From Intestinibacter sp964449895 (GTDB lineage: Bacteria; Bacillota; Clostridia; Peptostreptococcales; Peptostreptococcaceae), in assembly GCA_964449895.1 (NCBI GenBank), contig CAYVBY010000012.1:7177-71176 (forward strand): a stretch of 64,000 nucleotides of DNA, read 5' to 3'. A program made the translations under genes and the position numbers. The notes under the pieces were generated by a model. That model worked only from the letters and a program-made list of their open reading frames with translations, had not been told where the DNA came from and ran no database searches. Positions 1-8,528 of this stretch are shown here, piece after piece. Numbering within the stretch: the first letter of the stretch is position 1; every line of letters starts with the position of its first letter.

Positions 1-136
1 CTTCAGCAACTATTTCTTTATCACCTGACTTAATAACTAATGCGTTTAATAAGTTAGGTAGGCTTTGTTCATTTTCAAATTTAACATCTAGTACAACCCC
101 TACGATTTGTACTATTTTACCTATGTTGTTGGCCAT
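1..136 (-). CDS. atpD: ATP synthase F1 subunit beta, N-terminal fragment
   Basis: This is the first 45 codons of the catalytic beta subunit of F1, cut by the window edge. It begins ATG (MANNIGKIVQIVGVVLDVKF), the usual beta-barrel start of AtpD, behind a GGAGG ribosome binding site. It follows atpG by only 12 bases, as in the standard atp operon order. The nucleotide-binding domain lies outside the window, so the assignment rests on this N-terminus and the gene order. Confidence 0.9.
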   Translation of the reverse strand, partial: MANNIGKIVQIVGVVLDVKFENEQSLPNLLNALVIKSGDKEIVAE

Positions 137-148
137 TTTCTAACCTCC

Positions 149-1021
149 TTATTTTAGAGCTTCAACCCCACCTACGATATCTATTATTTCTCCAGTTACC
201 GCAGATTGTCTAGCTCTATTGTAACTTAATTCTAGAGTAGAAAGCATTTCGTCTGCATTATCTGATGCTGATTTCATAGCAGTTCTTCTTGCTGATTGTT
301 CTGATGCAAAAGATTCTATTACACCGTCATATACTATACCAGATACATATTTAGGTATTATATAACTTAAAACAGCCTCTGGTGATGGTAAATATTGAAC
401 TCTTGCTCTTCTTCCTGTATTTTCTTTTGATTTTACATCATTTTCTTCTTTGTCGAATACTAAAGGTAAAATTTTTATTAATTTAGGACGTTGAACTAGA
501 GGTGATACAAATTCTGTATAAGAAATGTATAATTCATCTATTTCACCTTTTTTATATAAATCCATTGCTGTATTAGCAAGTTCTAATGTTCTTTCATAAT
601 CACATTTTTCAACACTTTCTTCAGCCGCTAGTAATTCATAATCTCTTTTTTCAAAGAATTCTACTGCTTTTTTACCAACTGCCATAACTTTTTCTTTTTT
701 TCCATCCATATGAGCAGTTGTAAGTTTGAATATATTAGAGTTATATCCACCTGCTAGACCTCTATCTCCAGCAACTACAATATAACATTTATTTTTTACT
801 TCTCTCTGTTTTAAGAATACATCTCTAACACCTTTTGTATTAGTAGCTATATCTTTAACAGTATCGTACATTGTATTAAAGTACGGTCTACTAGCTAAAG
901 CTCTATCCTTAGCTTTTCTCATTTTAGATGAAGCAACTAATTCCATAGCTTTTGTAACTTGTTTTGTACTTTCAACACTGCTTATACGATTTTTGATCTC
1001 TTTAATTCCAGCTCCTGCCAA
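149..1021 (-). CDS. atpG: ATP synthase F1 subunit gamma
   Basis: This is the central rotor shaft of F1-ATPase, which couples rotation of the membrane c-ring to catalysis in alpha3beta3. The 290-residue product has the normal gamma length. It starts with the family signature (KEIKNRISSVESTKQVTKAM) and ends with the paired C-terminal helix (SYNRARQSAVTGEIIDIVGG). The start codon is TTG, placed 8 bases after a strong AAGGAGG. It lies between atpA and atpD in the operon. No defect is visible. Confidence 0.97.
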   Translation of the reverse strand: MAGAGIKEIKNRISSVESTKQVTKAMELVASSKMRKAKDRALASRPYFNTMYDTVKDIATNTKGVRDVFLKQREVKNKCYIVVAGDRGLAGGYNSNIFKLTTAHMDGKKEKVMAVGKKAVEFFEKRDYELLAAEESVEKCDYERTLELANTAMDLYKKGEIDELYISYTEFVSPLVQRPKLIKILPLVFDKEENDVKSKENTGRRARVQYLPSPEAVLSYIIPKYVSGIVYDGVIESFASEQSARRTAMKSASDNADEMLSTLELSYNRARQSAVTGEIIDIVGGVEALK

Positions 1022-1048
1022 TTAGTTTACCTCCTTTTTGAAAAGGAT

Positions 1049-2551
1049 TTATGCTTCAACAACAAATGTCTTTTTAAATTCATTTATTGCTTCAGTTAAA
1101 TCAGTTGTGAAATCCTTATTTGCTAATATTTTTTCACTTAATTCTGGATAATTTGCATCTACGAATCTGAATAATTCAGCTTCAAATCTAGATAATTCAC
1201 CAACTGGAATATCATCTACAAATCCATTTGTAACAGCAAATATTATCATAACTTGGTCACTAACTTTAAGAGGTGCATTTTCGTCTTGTTTTAAAACTTC
1301 AACGATTCTTTCCCCTTGAGCAAGTCTTCTCTTAGTATCTGCATCTAAGTCAGATCCGAATTGAGAGAATGATGCAAGCTCTCTATATTGAGAGTAAGAA
1401 AGTTTTAATGATCCTGAAACTTTCTTCATAGATTTTATTTGAGCATTACCTCCAACCCTTGATACTGATATACCAGGGTCAACAGCTGGTCTTACACCTG
1501 AGTAGAATAATTCTGGTTGTAAGTAAATTTGTCCATCAGTGATTGATATAACGTTTGTTGGTATATAAGCAGAAACGTCACCTGCTTGAGTTTCTATTAT
1601 TGGTAAAGCAGTCATTGATCCTCCGCCTAATTCATCAGATAATTTAGCTGCTCTTTCTAATAATCTTGAATGTAGGTAGAAAACATCCCCTGGATAAGCT
1701 TCACGGCCTGGTGGTCTTCTAAGTAATAATGACATTTCTCTGTATGCAACTGCTTGCTTACTTAAATCATCATATATTATAAGAACGTGTTTTCCATTGT
1801 ACATAAATTCTTCACCCATTGCAGCTCCTGCATATGGTGCTAAGTATTGAAGTGGTGCAGATTCTGAAGCTGTTGCAGAAACAACTATAGTATAATCCAT
1901 TGCTCCACCATTTTCTAATTTAGTAACTAATTGAGCTACTGTAGAACGTTTTTGTCCTATTGCAACATATATACATATAACATCTTGACCTTTTTGGTTT
2001 AAGATTGTATCTATTGCTATAGAAGTTTTACCAGTTTGTCTATCTCCTATTATAAGCTCCCTTTGACCTCTACCTATTGGTATCATTGAGTCAATAGATT
2101 TTATACCAGTTTGTAGTGGTTCAAAAACTGATTTTCTTGCCATTATACCAGGCGCTGGACTTTCAACTGGTCTTGTTTTAGTTGTAACTATTGGTCCTTT
2201 ACCATCTATAGGTAAACCAAGTGGACTTACAACTCTACCGATCATAGCTTCACCAACTGGAACTTCAACTACTTTTCCAGTTCTTTTTACTATATCGCCT
2301 TCTTTTATTCCACTGTCATCACCGAATATAACGGCACCGACAACATCTTCTTCTAAGTTAAGAGCCATCCCGTATACTTCCCCTGGGAATTCAAGTAATT
2401 CACTTGACATAGCATTTTCTAGTCCATAAACTGTAGCTATACCATCCCCAACTTTTAGGACGCTTCCTGTATCTGTTAATTCTATTTTATTATCATAGTT
2501 CTTTATTTGTTGTTTTATTATAGAACTGATTTCTTCAGGTCTTAAGTTCAT
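1049..2551 (-). CDS. atpA: ATP synthase F1 subunit alpha
   Basis: This is the non-catalytic nucleotide-binding subunit of F1. At 500 residues it is of normal length. It has an N-terminal beta-barrel domain, the P-loop GDRQTGKT at residues 169-176, and the C-terminal helical domain. The ATP synthase alpha/beta signature PAVDPGISVSRVGG lies in the second half. The ATG start follows GGAGG and the gene sits between atpH and atpG. It is expected to be co-transcribed with the whole atp operon. Confidence 0.98.
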   Translation of the reverse strand: MNLRPEEISSIIKQQIKNYDNKIELTDTGSVLKVGDGIATVYGLENAMSSELLEFPGEVYGMALNLEEDVVGAVIFGDDSGIKEGDIVKRTGKVVEVPVGEAMIGRVVSPLGLPIDGKGPIVTTKTRPVESPAPGIMARKSVFEPLQTGIKSIDSMIPIGRGQRELIIGDRQTGKTSIAIDTILNQKGQDVICIYVAIGQKRSTVAQLVTKLENGGAMDYTIVVSATASESAPLQYLAPYAGAAMGEEFMYNGKHVLIIYDDLSKQAVAYREMSLLLRRPPGREAYPGDVFYLHSRLLERAAKLSDELGGGSMTALPIIETQAGDVSAYIPTNVISITDGQIYLQPELFYSGVRPAVDPGISVSRVGGNAQIKSMKKVSGSLKLSYSQYRELASFSQFGSDLDADTKRRLAQGERIVEVLKQDENAPLKVSDQVMIIFAVTNGFVDDIPVGELSRFEAELFRFVDANYPELSEKILANKDFTTDLTEAINEFKKTFVVEA

Positions 2552-2566
2552 GGGTTCACCGCCCTC

Positions 2567-3109
2567 CTACGAAATTACTTGAGAAAGTTGATTTTTTAAT
2601 CCATCTAAACGAGTTTTTATTGTTCCGTCTATTTCTGTATTACCAAGTCTAACTAAGACTCCTCCTAAGATATTTTTATCAACTTTATTCTCTAAAGTAA
2701 CATTTTTATTATATTTTTTAGAAAGCTCATCTTGAAGCTCTTTGATTTTTTCATCAGCCATAGGAACTGCACTTATTACATATCCTTCTAAGATATTGTT
2801 CTTTTTATTTAACAATTCCTTGTATGTAGCCTCAATTGATTTAAGTGAAGTTATTCTTCCCTTTTCTATCAAAACTTTTAAAAAATTCTTTAGATCATTA
2901 TCTACTTTATCTGCAAATAATGCATCAACTAATTGAATTTTTTCAGATTTTGATACTAATGGAGACTTCATAACATTATTTAATTCTTTATTAGTAGCCA
3001 CTAAAGAAGATACTTCCTTTAATTCATTGTATAGGTTATCTGTTTTATTTTCCTCTTCACCTATTTGAAATAGAGCTTCAGCATATCTGTTAGCAATTAC
3101 ATCTATCAT
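2567..3109 (-). CDS. atpH: ATP synthase F1 subunit delta
   Basis: This peripheral-stalk subunit connects the b subunits to the top of F1. The 180-residue protein has the typical N-terminal helical bundle (VIANRYAEALFQIGEEENK) and the C-terminal signature (KNILGGVLVRLGNTEIDGTI). Its ATG overlaps the atpF stop codon by four bases (ATGA), which implies translational coupling to atpF. The next gene, atpA, starts 15 bases downstream of its stop. Confidence 0.96.
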   Translation of the reverse strand: MIDVIANRYAEALFQIGEEENKTDNLYNELKEVSSLVATNKELNNVMKSPLVSKSEKIQLVDALFADKVDNDLKNFLKVLIEKGRITSLKSIEATYKELLNKKNNILEGYVISAVPMADEKIKELQDELSKKYNKNVTLENKVDKNILGGVLVRLGNTEIDGTIKTRLDGLKNQLSQVIS

Positions 3110-3606
3110 TTAGCTTCCCCTACCTCTTTAATAAATTTTTCGATTAAATCTTCATGTTTAGCTTTATCTATATCTTCCTCTAATACTTTAGAAGCTGCTA
3201 ATATAGCTATATCAGATATATCATTTCTAATTTCAGCAATAGCTTGTTCTTTTTCTTGAGCAATTTCTTTAGTTGCTTTAGCTTTTAATGCATTAGCTTC
3301 TGCTTTAGCATCTTCAATGATTTGGTTAGATTTTTCTTCTGCTCTAGCAGTAGCTTGTTTTATAATTTCTCTACCTTCATCTTTAGCTAAGCTAACCTTT
3401 TGTTCGTATTCTTGTTTTAAAGCTATACCTTCATTCTTAGCCTTTGAACCTTCAGCTAAATCCTCTTGAATCATATTTTCTCTTTTTTCAATTATATTTA
3501 ACACTGGTTTGAATAGTATTTTTTTAAGTACTAAGAATAGTATAACTGTATTTATAATCTGGAATACTAATTCCACTGATATGGTTACTACCGGTTTAAA
3601 ATCCAT
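3106..3606 (-). CDS. atpF: ATP synthase Fo subunit b
   Basis: This is the membrane-anchored peripheral stalk subunit. I place the start at the ATG giving MDFKPVVTISVELVF (166 residues), because AGAGGAGG lies directly before it; an in-frame ATG 21 bases further upstream has no such site. One N-terminal transmembrane helix (about residues 9-29) is followed by a long, charged, Ala/Glu/Lys-rich coiled coil that dimerises and binds delta. The 3' end overlaps atpH by four bases. Confidence 0.96.
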   Translation of the reverse strand: MDFKPVVTISVELVFQIINTVILFLVLKKILFKPVLNIIEKRENMIQEDLAEGSKAKNEGIALKQEYEQKVSLAKDEGREIIKQATARAEEKSNQIIEDAKAEANALKAKATKEIAQEKEQAIAEIRNDISDIAILAASKVLEEDIDKAKHEDLIEKFIKEVGEAK

Positions 3607-3701
3607 AACTATTCCTCCTCTTAACAAACCCTAAAACTTACATTTAGGAGATGAGTAAACACCTCCCAATTGTAAATTCAAAACTATTTTTATGTACTTT
3701 T

Positions 3702-3947
3702 TTATACCCATGGATTTGCAAATAAAAGGATTATAGATATAACTAGACCATATATACCAGTTGATTCTGCAACTGCTGCCCCTAAAAGCATTGTAGAGAT
3801 TATATCACCTTTAGCTTCTGGTTGATTACCAACAGCTTCTGCACCTTTACCAGCTGCGTATCCTTGTCCTATACCTGAACCTATACCTGAGCAAACTGCG
3901 ATTCCTGCTCCTATAGCAGATCCTAATACCATTAATGCTTGTTCCAT
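3702..3947 (-). CDS. atpE: ATP synthase Fo subunit c, sodium-type signature
   Basis: This is the 81-residue c-ring proteolipid, with two transmembrane hairpin helices joined by the polar loop GNQPEAKGD. The ion-site residues are Gln28 in helix 1 and Glu61-Ser62-Thr63 with Tyr66 in helix 2. This set and its spacing match the sodium-binding c subunit of Ilyobacter tartaricus (Gln32, Glu65, Ser66, Thr67, Tyr70, numbering from memory), so sodium coupling is inferred. A strong AAGGAGG precedes the ATG. About 95 non-coding bases separate it from atpF, which may help set the higher level of c needed for the ring. Confidence 0.97.
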   Translation of the reverse strand: MEQALMVLGSAIGAGIAVCSGIGSGIGQGYAAGKGAEAVGNQPEAKGDIISTMLLGAAVAESTGIYGLVISIILLFANPWV

Positions 3948-4013
3948 AATAAATTCCTCCTTAAAAAATACAATTTTTTCTTTTTTGTTTTGATAATTTT
4001 TAAATTTTGATCA

Positions 4014-4718
4014 CTACTCTGTTGCATTTGAAACGAATACCATTGTTAGCATTACAAATATAAAGGCTTGTAGACAACCTGAGAACAAGTCAAAGTATAG
4101 ATGTAAAGGCACCGGTATTACTAATTGTAAGAATGGGATTGATACACCAGGTATTAATGTTGATAAAAATGCTAATAACTGATAAAGAAGTCCCATGATT
4201 ACAGTACCACCTAATATATTCCCGAATGGACGGAATGTAAGTGATATAGGTGTTGCAAATTCACTTACTATATTTAAAGGTAATAAGAATGGAACTGGAT
4301 CTAGTAGACCTTTCCAATATGCAAGACCTTTGGCTTTCATACCTTCGAAATAAATTAAAAATACAGTAAGTAATGCCCATCCAAGTGTTGTGTCAACATC
4401 TGTTGTTGGAGATTTAAAACCAACTAGTCCAATTAAGTTTGAACATACAAAGAATAAGAATAATGCACCTATATAATAGAACATATTTGGCATTTTCTTA
4501 AATACATCTTTACCCATGTTACTTTCAACTAAGCCTTTAAGAGTTAAAACTCCATATTCTAGCATTATTTGAACTTTGCTAGTTGGAACTACTTTTAAAT
4601 TTCTAGTTAAAAGAAATGATACAACGATTAAGAAAAGCATAATTATCCAACTTGTAACTATAGTCTCACTTATTTGGAAACCATTTGGAAATGTGATAAT
4701 CCATTGTGCGTATCTCAC
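4014..4718 (-). CDS. atpB: ATP synthase Fo subunit a
   Basis: This is the stator channel subunit that passes the coupling ion to the c-ring. The 234-residue product has 5-6 hydrophobic helices. The conserved helix contains the essential Arg in SLTFRPFGNILGG, where the family has R-x-x-x-N. The start codon is GTG, following AAAGGAGG with good spacing; no ATG fits. It follows atpI with only two bases between the reading frames. Confidence 0.96.
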   Translation of the reverse strand: MRYAQWIITFPNGFQISETIVTSWIIMLFLIVVSFLLTRNLKVVPTSKVQIMLEYGVLTLKGLVESNMGKDVFKKMPNMFYYIGALFLFFVCSNLIGLVGFKSPTTDVDTTLGWALLTVFLIYFEGMKAKGLAYWKGLLDPVPFLLPLNIVSEFATPISLTFRPFGNILGGTVIMGLLYQLLAFLSTLIPGVSIPFLQLVIPVPLHLYFDLFSGCLQAFIFVMLTMVFVSNATE

Positions 4719-4720
4719 AA

Positions 4721-5125
4721 CTATACCTCCTTTCTTTTAAATTTTGATGCTAGTAATGTTTTTATAAATATAACAACTTGAGTACTTATCAATCCTATTG
4801 CAGTACCTATTATATGTAAATTAGGATTCTTAATAGATACAATAAGTGCTGCAGCAGTTATTGCAAGTCTTATCATATATCTAACTCCAGTATAAGCTTG
4901 TGCTTTTCCTGGTGGTAGATTAACTGCCTTTTCTAATGTTAATGCCAATAATCTAAAGTTAAGAATAGCTATTACGCTACCAAAGATTATTCCTACAATC
5001 ATTGGAATACCAAATGAAAATATTCCAAATTTTGATAAAATAGCTACTAATATTATGGCTACTATATCAAATACAGGAACTCCTATAGTAACGAGTTTAA
5101 CCTCCTTTGCAACTTTGACATCCAT
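4721..5125 (-). CDS. atpI: ATP synthase protein I (AtpI family)
   Basis: This small hydrophobic protein of 134 residues has four predicted membrane helices and is encoded at the head of the atp operon. AtpI proteins are accessory and have been proposed to help c-ring assembly or ion supply. The identification relies on size, hydrophobicity and position directly before atpB. The sequence itself is weakly conserved across the family. Confidence 0.8.
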   Translation of the reverse strand: MDVKVAKEVKLVTIGVPVFDIVAIILVAILSKFGIFSFGIPMIVGIIFGSVIAILNFRLLALTLEKAVNLPPGKAQAYTGVRYMIRLAITAAALIVSIKNPNLHIIGTAIGLISTQVVIFIKTLLASKFKRKEV

Positions 5126-5129
5126 TTAA

Positions 5130-5357
5130 TCACTTCCCTTTCGTGTATTTACGAACAACCTTATATACTGAGTTGAATCCACTTGCTACTCCTAATAGCA
5201 AGAAAATTAGGGTAAATATGGGTTCTGTTCCAAATTTGGAATCTATGAATTTCCCTAAGAAAAAACATCCAAATATACAAACCAATACCATTATTCCTAA
5301 CTGGCTAATTAAGGATAGCATTTCTGCTGCTATGCTCAATACACTTCTGTTTTTCAT
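5130..5357 (-). CDS. atpZ: AtpZ/AtpI-like small membrane protein
   Basis: This 75-residue protein has two transmembrane helices (about residues 16-36 and 46-63) and a basic C-terminus. It is the first gene of the atp operon. AtpZ-type proteins (putative F0F1-ATPase subunit family) have been linked to magnesium/calcium handling with AtpI. The name is given from size, the two-helix pattern and its position four bases before atpI. The ATG follows an AAGGTG-type site. Confidence 0.7.
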   Translation of the reverse strand: MKNRSVLSIAAEMLSLISQLGIMVLVCIFGCFFLGKFIDSKFGTEPIFTLIFLLLGVASGFNSVYKVVRKYTKGK

Positions 5358-5410
5358 GATATAAACACACCTTTATTTATTATTTTATATACATAAAATA
5401 TATTTTATAT

Positions 5411-5439
5411 ATATTTATAATTTTATCACACTTTGTCAA
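5411..5439 (-). promoter_or_regulatory. Putative atp operon promoter
   Basis: A perfect TTGACA -35 hexamer (5434-5439) lies about 77 bases upstream of atpZ on the minus strand. The -10 region is very AT-rich and gives no single good hexamer; AAATAT at 17-base spacing or TAAATA at 16 are candidates. No other gene start lies between it and atpZ. Confidence 0.4.
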
Positions 5440-5508
5440 TATTTTATCTATTTTTTTATTCGAATTTAAATTTATTTTTTATTTTACATAATATAAATTA
5501 ATTTAAAT

Positions 5509-5955
5509 TTATTTTTTAGCAAAATTTACCATTTCTATTCCAGCTTCTTCTAAAATTTCTCTAGACAGTTCATCAGGATAATCACCTAAATAAACAATTT
5601 TTTCTATTCCTGCATTTATACACATCTTTGCACATAATACGCATGGTCTTGTAGTAACATATAATGTAGAACCATTTATATTAACGCCATTATGAGCTGC
5701 TTGAATTATTGCATTTTGCTCTGCATGTAAAGCTCGACAAAGTTCATGTCTTTGCCCTGAAGGAATATTCATTTGTTCTCTTTTGCATCCTATTTCTTCA
5801 CAGTGTTTTAAATTTTTAGGAGAACCATTATAACCTGTTGTCAAAATTTGTTTATCTTTCACTATAATAGCACCTACATGTCTTCTCTTACATGTAGAAC
5901 GTTTTTTTACAATTTCTGCTATTTCCATAAAATATTCATCCCATGATGGTCTCAT
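5509..5955 (-). CDS. comEB: Deoxycytidylate (dCMP) deaminase, ComEB-like
   Basis: This zinc enzyme converts dCMP to dUMP and so feeds dTMP synthesis. The 148-residue protein has the deaminase motifs HAEQN (His77, catalytic Glu79) and PCVLC (Cys105, Cys108) for zinc binding. His and Cys residues in the insert at about 47-70 match the second zinc site of dCMP deaminases. It is next to upp and may be transcribed with it, although a hairpin lies between them. Confidence 0.9.
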   Translation of the reverse strand: MRPSWDEYFMEIAEIVKKRSTCKRRHVGAIIVKDKQILTTGYNGSPKNLKHCEEIGCKREQMNIPSGQRHELCRALHAEQNAIIQAAHNGVNINGSTLYVTTRPCVLCAKMCINAGIEKIVYLGDYPDELSREILEEAGIEMVNFAKK

Positions 5956-6029
5956 AATCTATCCTCTTTCCACAAAGAAATACTTTGAAATATTACTTTT
6001 TACAAAATATTCAGTCTTTTAATTTGCAA

Positions 6030-6053
6030 AGAACCTATATTTCTATAGGTTCT
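6030..6053 (-). terminator. Hairpin after upp, possible weak terminator
   Basis: A perfect 10-bp stem (AGAACCTATA with its complement) and a 4-base loop lie just after upp. The following T-run is short (TTTGC), so read-through into the dCMP deaminase gene is likely. Confidence 0.5.
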
Positions 6054-6061
6054 ATATTAAA

Positions 6062-6691
6062 TTATTTTGTACCAAATATTCTATCTCCAGCATCACCTAA
6101 TCCTGGAACTATATATCCATGATCATTTAATTTTTCATCTATTGATGCTACATAAATATCTACATCATTGTGATATTTTTGAACTTCTTCTATACCTTCT
6201 GGTGCTGCAACTAAATTAACTAATTTTATATTTTTTGCTCCATTTGCTTTTAATACATCTATAGCAGCAACAGCTGAACCACCTGTAGCAAGCATAGGGT
6301 CAACTATTATCATTTCTCTTTCTTCTATATCTTTTGGGAATTTACTGTAATATTCAACAGGTTTTAAAGTTTCTGGATCTCTATATAAACCAACATGTCC
6401 TACTTTTGCATTTGGTATTAATTTTACAAATCCATCTACCATACCTAAACCAGCTCTTAATATTGGTACTATTCCTAATTTTTTACCAGCTATAACTTTT
6501 GATGTAGTTTTAACTATTGGTGTTTCTATTTCTACTTCTTCTAAAGGTAAATTTTTTGTTACCTCATATGCCATTAACATTGATATTTCTGTTAATAATT
6601 CTCTAAAATCTTTTGAACCTGTTGATACTTGTCTCATAAGAGTTAACTTATGTTGTATTAATGGATGATCTGTAACTACTACTTTACTCAT
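6062..6691 (-). CDS. upp: Uracil phosphoribosyltransferase
   Basis: This salvage enzyme makes UMP from uracil and PRPP. The 209-residue protein has the PRPP-binding loop DPMLATGGSA at residues 131-140 and the uracil-site region GLGDAGDRIFGTK at the C-terminus. Two ATGs lie side by side. I chose the second because it is better spaced from AGGAGG; using the first adds one Met. It is preceded by rpiB, and the two may form one transcript. Confidence 0.97.
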   Translation of the reverse strand: MSKVVVTDHPLIQHKLTLMRQVSTGSKDFRELLTEISMLMAYEVTKNLPLEEVEIETPIVKTTSKVIAGKKLGIVPILRAGLGMVDGFVKLIPNAKVGHVGLYRDPETLKPVEYYSKFPKDIEEREMIIVDPMLATGGSAVAAIDVLKANGAKNIKLVNLVAAPEGIEEVQKYHNDVDIYVASIDEKLNDHGYIVPGLGDAGDRIFGTK

Positions 6692-6714
6692 CATGTTCCT
6701 CCTAATTTTTTATA

Positions 6715-7167
6715 TTATTTATTATATTTTTTTTCTATATCACTTAATAAATTGACTCTTCTTAAATGTCTATCTCCTTCAAATTCTGTATTTAACCATG
6801 CTTCAACTATTTCTAATGCAAGTCCTTTTCCTAAAACTCTTTCTCCTAATGATAACATGTTAGCATTGTTATGAGCTTTTGACATTTTTGCAGAAAATAC
6901 ATCAGATACTACTGCACATCTTATTCCTGGAACTTTATTTGCTGCTAATGATATTCCTATCCCTGTACCACAACATAAAATTCCATAATCAACTTCTTTT
7001 GCAACTACAGCTTCTGCAACTTTTTGACCATATATAGGATAATCTACTGAATCTTTTGCATTATTTGTCCCATAGTCTACACATTCTATACCTTTTCCTT
7101 CTAGATATTTTAATATTTCTAATTTTAAATTGTAACCACCGTGATCACACCCTAAACCAATTTTCAT
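6715..7167 (-). CDS. rpiB: Ribose-5-phosphate isomerase B
   Basis: This enzyme interconverts ribose-5-phosphate and ribulose-5-phosphate in the pentose phosphate pathway. The 150-residue protein is a typical RpiB/LacAB member, with the N-terminal GCDHGGYNLK motif, active-site Cys65 in GILCCGTGIGIS, and HNNANML. A sugar-phosphate isomerase of the Lac/Rpi family with another substrate cannot be excluded. The location before upp fits a role in ribose-phosphate supply. Confidence 0.93.
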   Translation of the reverse strand: MKIGLGCDHGGYNLKLEILKYLEGKGIECVDYGTNNAKDSVDYPIYGQKVAEAVVAKEVDYGILCCGTGIGISLAANKVPGIRCAVVSDVFSAKMSKAHNNANMLSLGERVLGKGLALEIVEAWLNTEFEGDRHLRRVNLLSDIEKKYNK

Positions 7168-7468
7168 AATTCCTACTCCTAATATTTTTATATATTTAAA
7201 ATGATTGATTTTTTTTTAACTATCTTTATATAATTATACAATCATTTTGATTAAACTACCATACATTTTTTAATTTTATTTATAAAGTCAGTATTATTTT
7301 TGTAAACAAATCATTTGTTTTAGCCTTACTTTTTTATTTTTTGACTTTTTCAAAATTGTTCTTTTTTTAACTATTTTTAGAATATTGTTATTTTTTTTAA
7401 TTTTGAAAATCTTTATACAGTAATAATAGCTGAATTTTGTCCATAATTTCAACAAAATTAAATTATTA
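7168..7468. other. Intergenic region with inverted repeats
   Basis: These 301 bases between the Sua5-type gene and rpiB contain no plausible reading frame. They hold a perfect 17-bp inverted repeat with 8-base arms (AAACAAAT-C-ATTTGTTT, 7304-7320). There is also a longer-range pair of 10-base arms (AAAATGATTG near 7199 and its complement near 7241). The first could be an operator and the second a weak terminator or leader fold. I see no assignable regulator. Confidence 0.35.
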
Positions 7469-8509
7469 TCAAGCCTTTATAATTTTATATCCAGCTGATT
7501 TTAAAAGCCTGTTCATTATAGCACATCCAATTCCTTCATTTGTAAAGCTTTCAGAATATACTATATTACATTCTTCTTTATCAGCTTGAATCAAGCTATC
7601 AAATAGATTTGATGCCACCTCATCTAAAGTTTCTCCTAAACATATAGTTTTTCCTATATATCTTTCTTTGTTAGATTTTAAACATATTACACCTGTTTTT
7701 AGATTTTTATTATTATTGTACTCTGTTAGTTCATTTATTTTTTGTATAACTTTCTCTCTTTCTCCTGATACAATATAAACTTCAGCATTTGGCGAATAAT
7801 GAGTATATTTCATCCCTGGAGCTTTAGCTTTTATATTATCCTCTTTCTTTTGTAGTGCAGGATCTAGTGCTACTATACCTAATTCTTTTTCTAATTGCTC
7901 TTTAGTTACGCTTCCTGGTCTTAATATTGTTGGTATATCACCAGTTAAGTCTAATACTGTAGATTCTAATCCATATACACAGTCATTACCTAATATAATT
8001 CCACTTACTCTGTGATTCATTTGTTCATATACATGTGACGCCTTAGTTGGAGATGGTTTCCCTGATATATTGGCAGATGGAGCAGCTATAGGAAGTTGTG
8101 CCTCTCTTATAAGAGCATTTGCTATTTTATTTGAAGGCATTCTAATTGCTACTGTATTAAGACCTCCACTTGTTCTATTTGGTACTATATCTTTTTTATT
8201 TAAGATTATAGTTATTGGTCCTGGCCAAAATTTTTCCATAACTATCTTAGCTTTATTTGTTACTTCCTCAACTAAATCATAAATTTGTTCTGTATCACTT
8301 ATATGAACTATAAGAGGATTGTCACTTGGTCTACCTTTTGCCTCATAAATTTTACTTACAGCATCTTCATCTAATGCATTTGCCCCTAAACCATAAACTG
8401 TTTCAGTTGGAAATATAACAGTTTCTCCAGATTTTAGTATTTGTGCTTGTTTTTTTATTTCTTCCATATCTATATTGTCTATATCAATTTTGCTAATTAA
8501 TGTATCCAT
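7469..8509 (-). CDS. ywlC: L-threonylcarbamoyladenylate synthase, Sua5/YwlC type
   Basis: This enzyme makes threonylcarbamoyl-AMP from Thr, bicarbonate and ATP for t6A37 modification of ANN-decoding tRNAs. It has an N-terminal YrdC-like domain (GETVIFPTETVYGLG, then AIRMPSNKIANALI and APSANISGKPSPT) and a C-terminal Sua5 domain (PGMKYTHYSP linker). At 346 residues it has the two-domain Sua5 length. The start is placed at MDTLISK, after AGAGGTGG. An upstream ATG in frame would translate through the ribosome binding site and overlap the ZIP gene. Confidence 0.93.
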   Translation of the reverse strand: MDTLISKIDIDNIDMEEIKKQAQILKSGETVIFPTETVYGLGANALDEDAVSKIYEAKGRPSDNPLIVHISDTEQIYDLVEEVTNKAKIVMEKFWPGPITIILNKKDIVPNRTSGGLNTVAIRMPSNKIANALIREAQLPIAAPSANISGKPSPTKASHVYEQMNHRVSGIILGNDCVYGLESTVLDLTGDIPTILRPGSVTKEQLEKELGIVALDPALQKKEDNIKAKAPGMKYTHYSPNAEVYIVSGEREKVIQKINELTEYNNNKNLKTGVICLKSNKERYIGKTICLGETLDEVASNLFDSLIQADKEECNIVYSESFTNEGIGCAIMNRLLKSAGYKIIKA

Positions 8510-8528
8510 TTCATTCCACCTCTTTTCA

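Noticed and set aside
3647..3666. Possible hairpin between atpE and atpF (GGAG...CTCC)
   Set aside because: Only four strong pairs and interrupted extension; too weak to call a processing or stability element.
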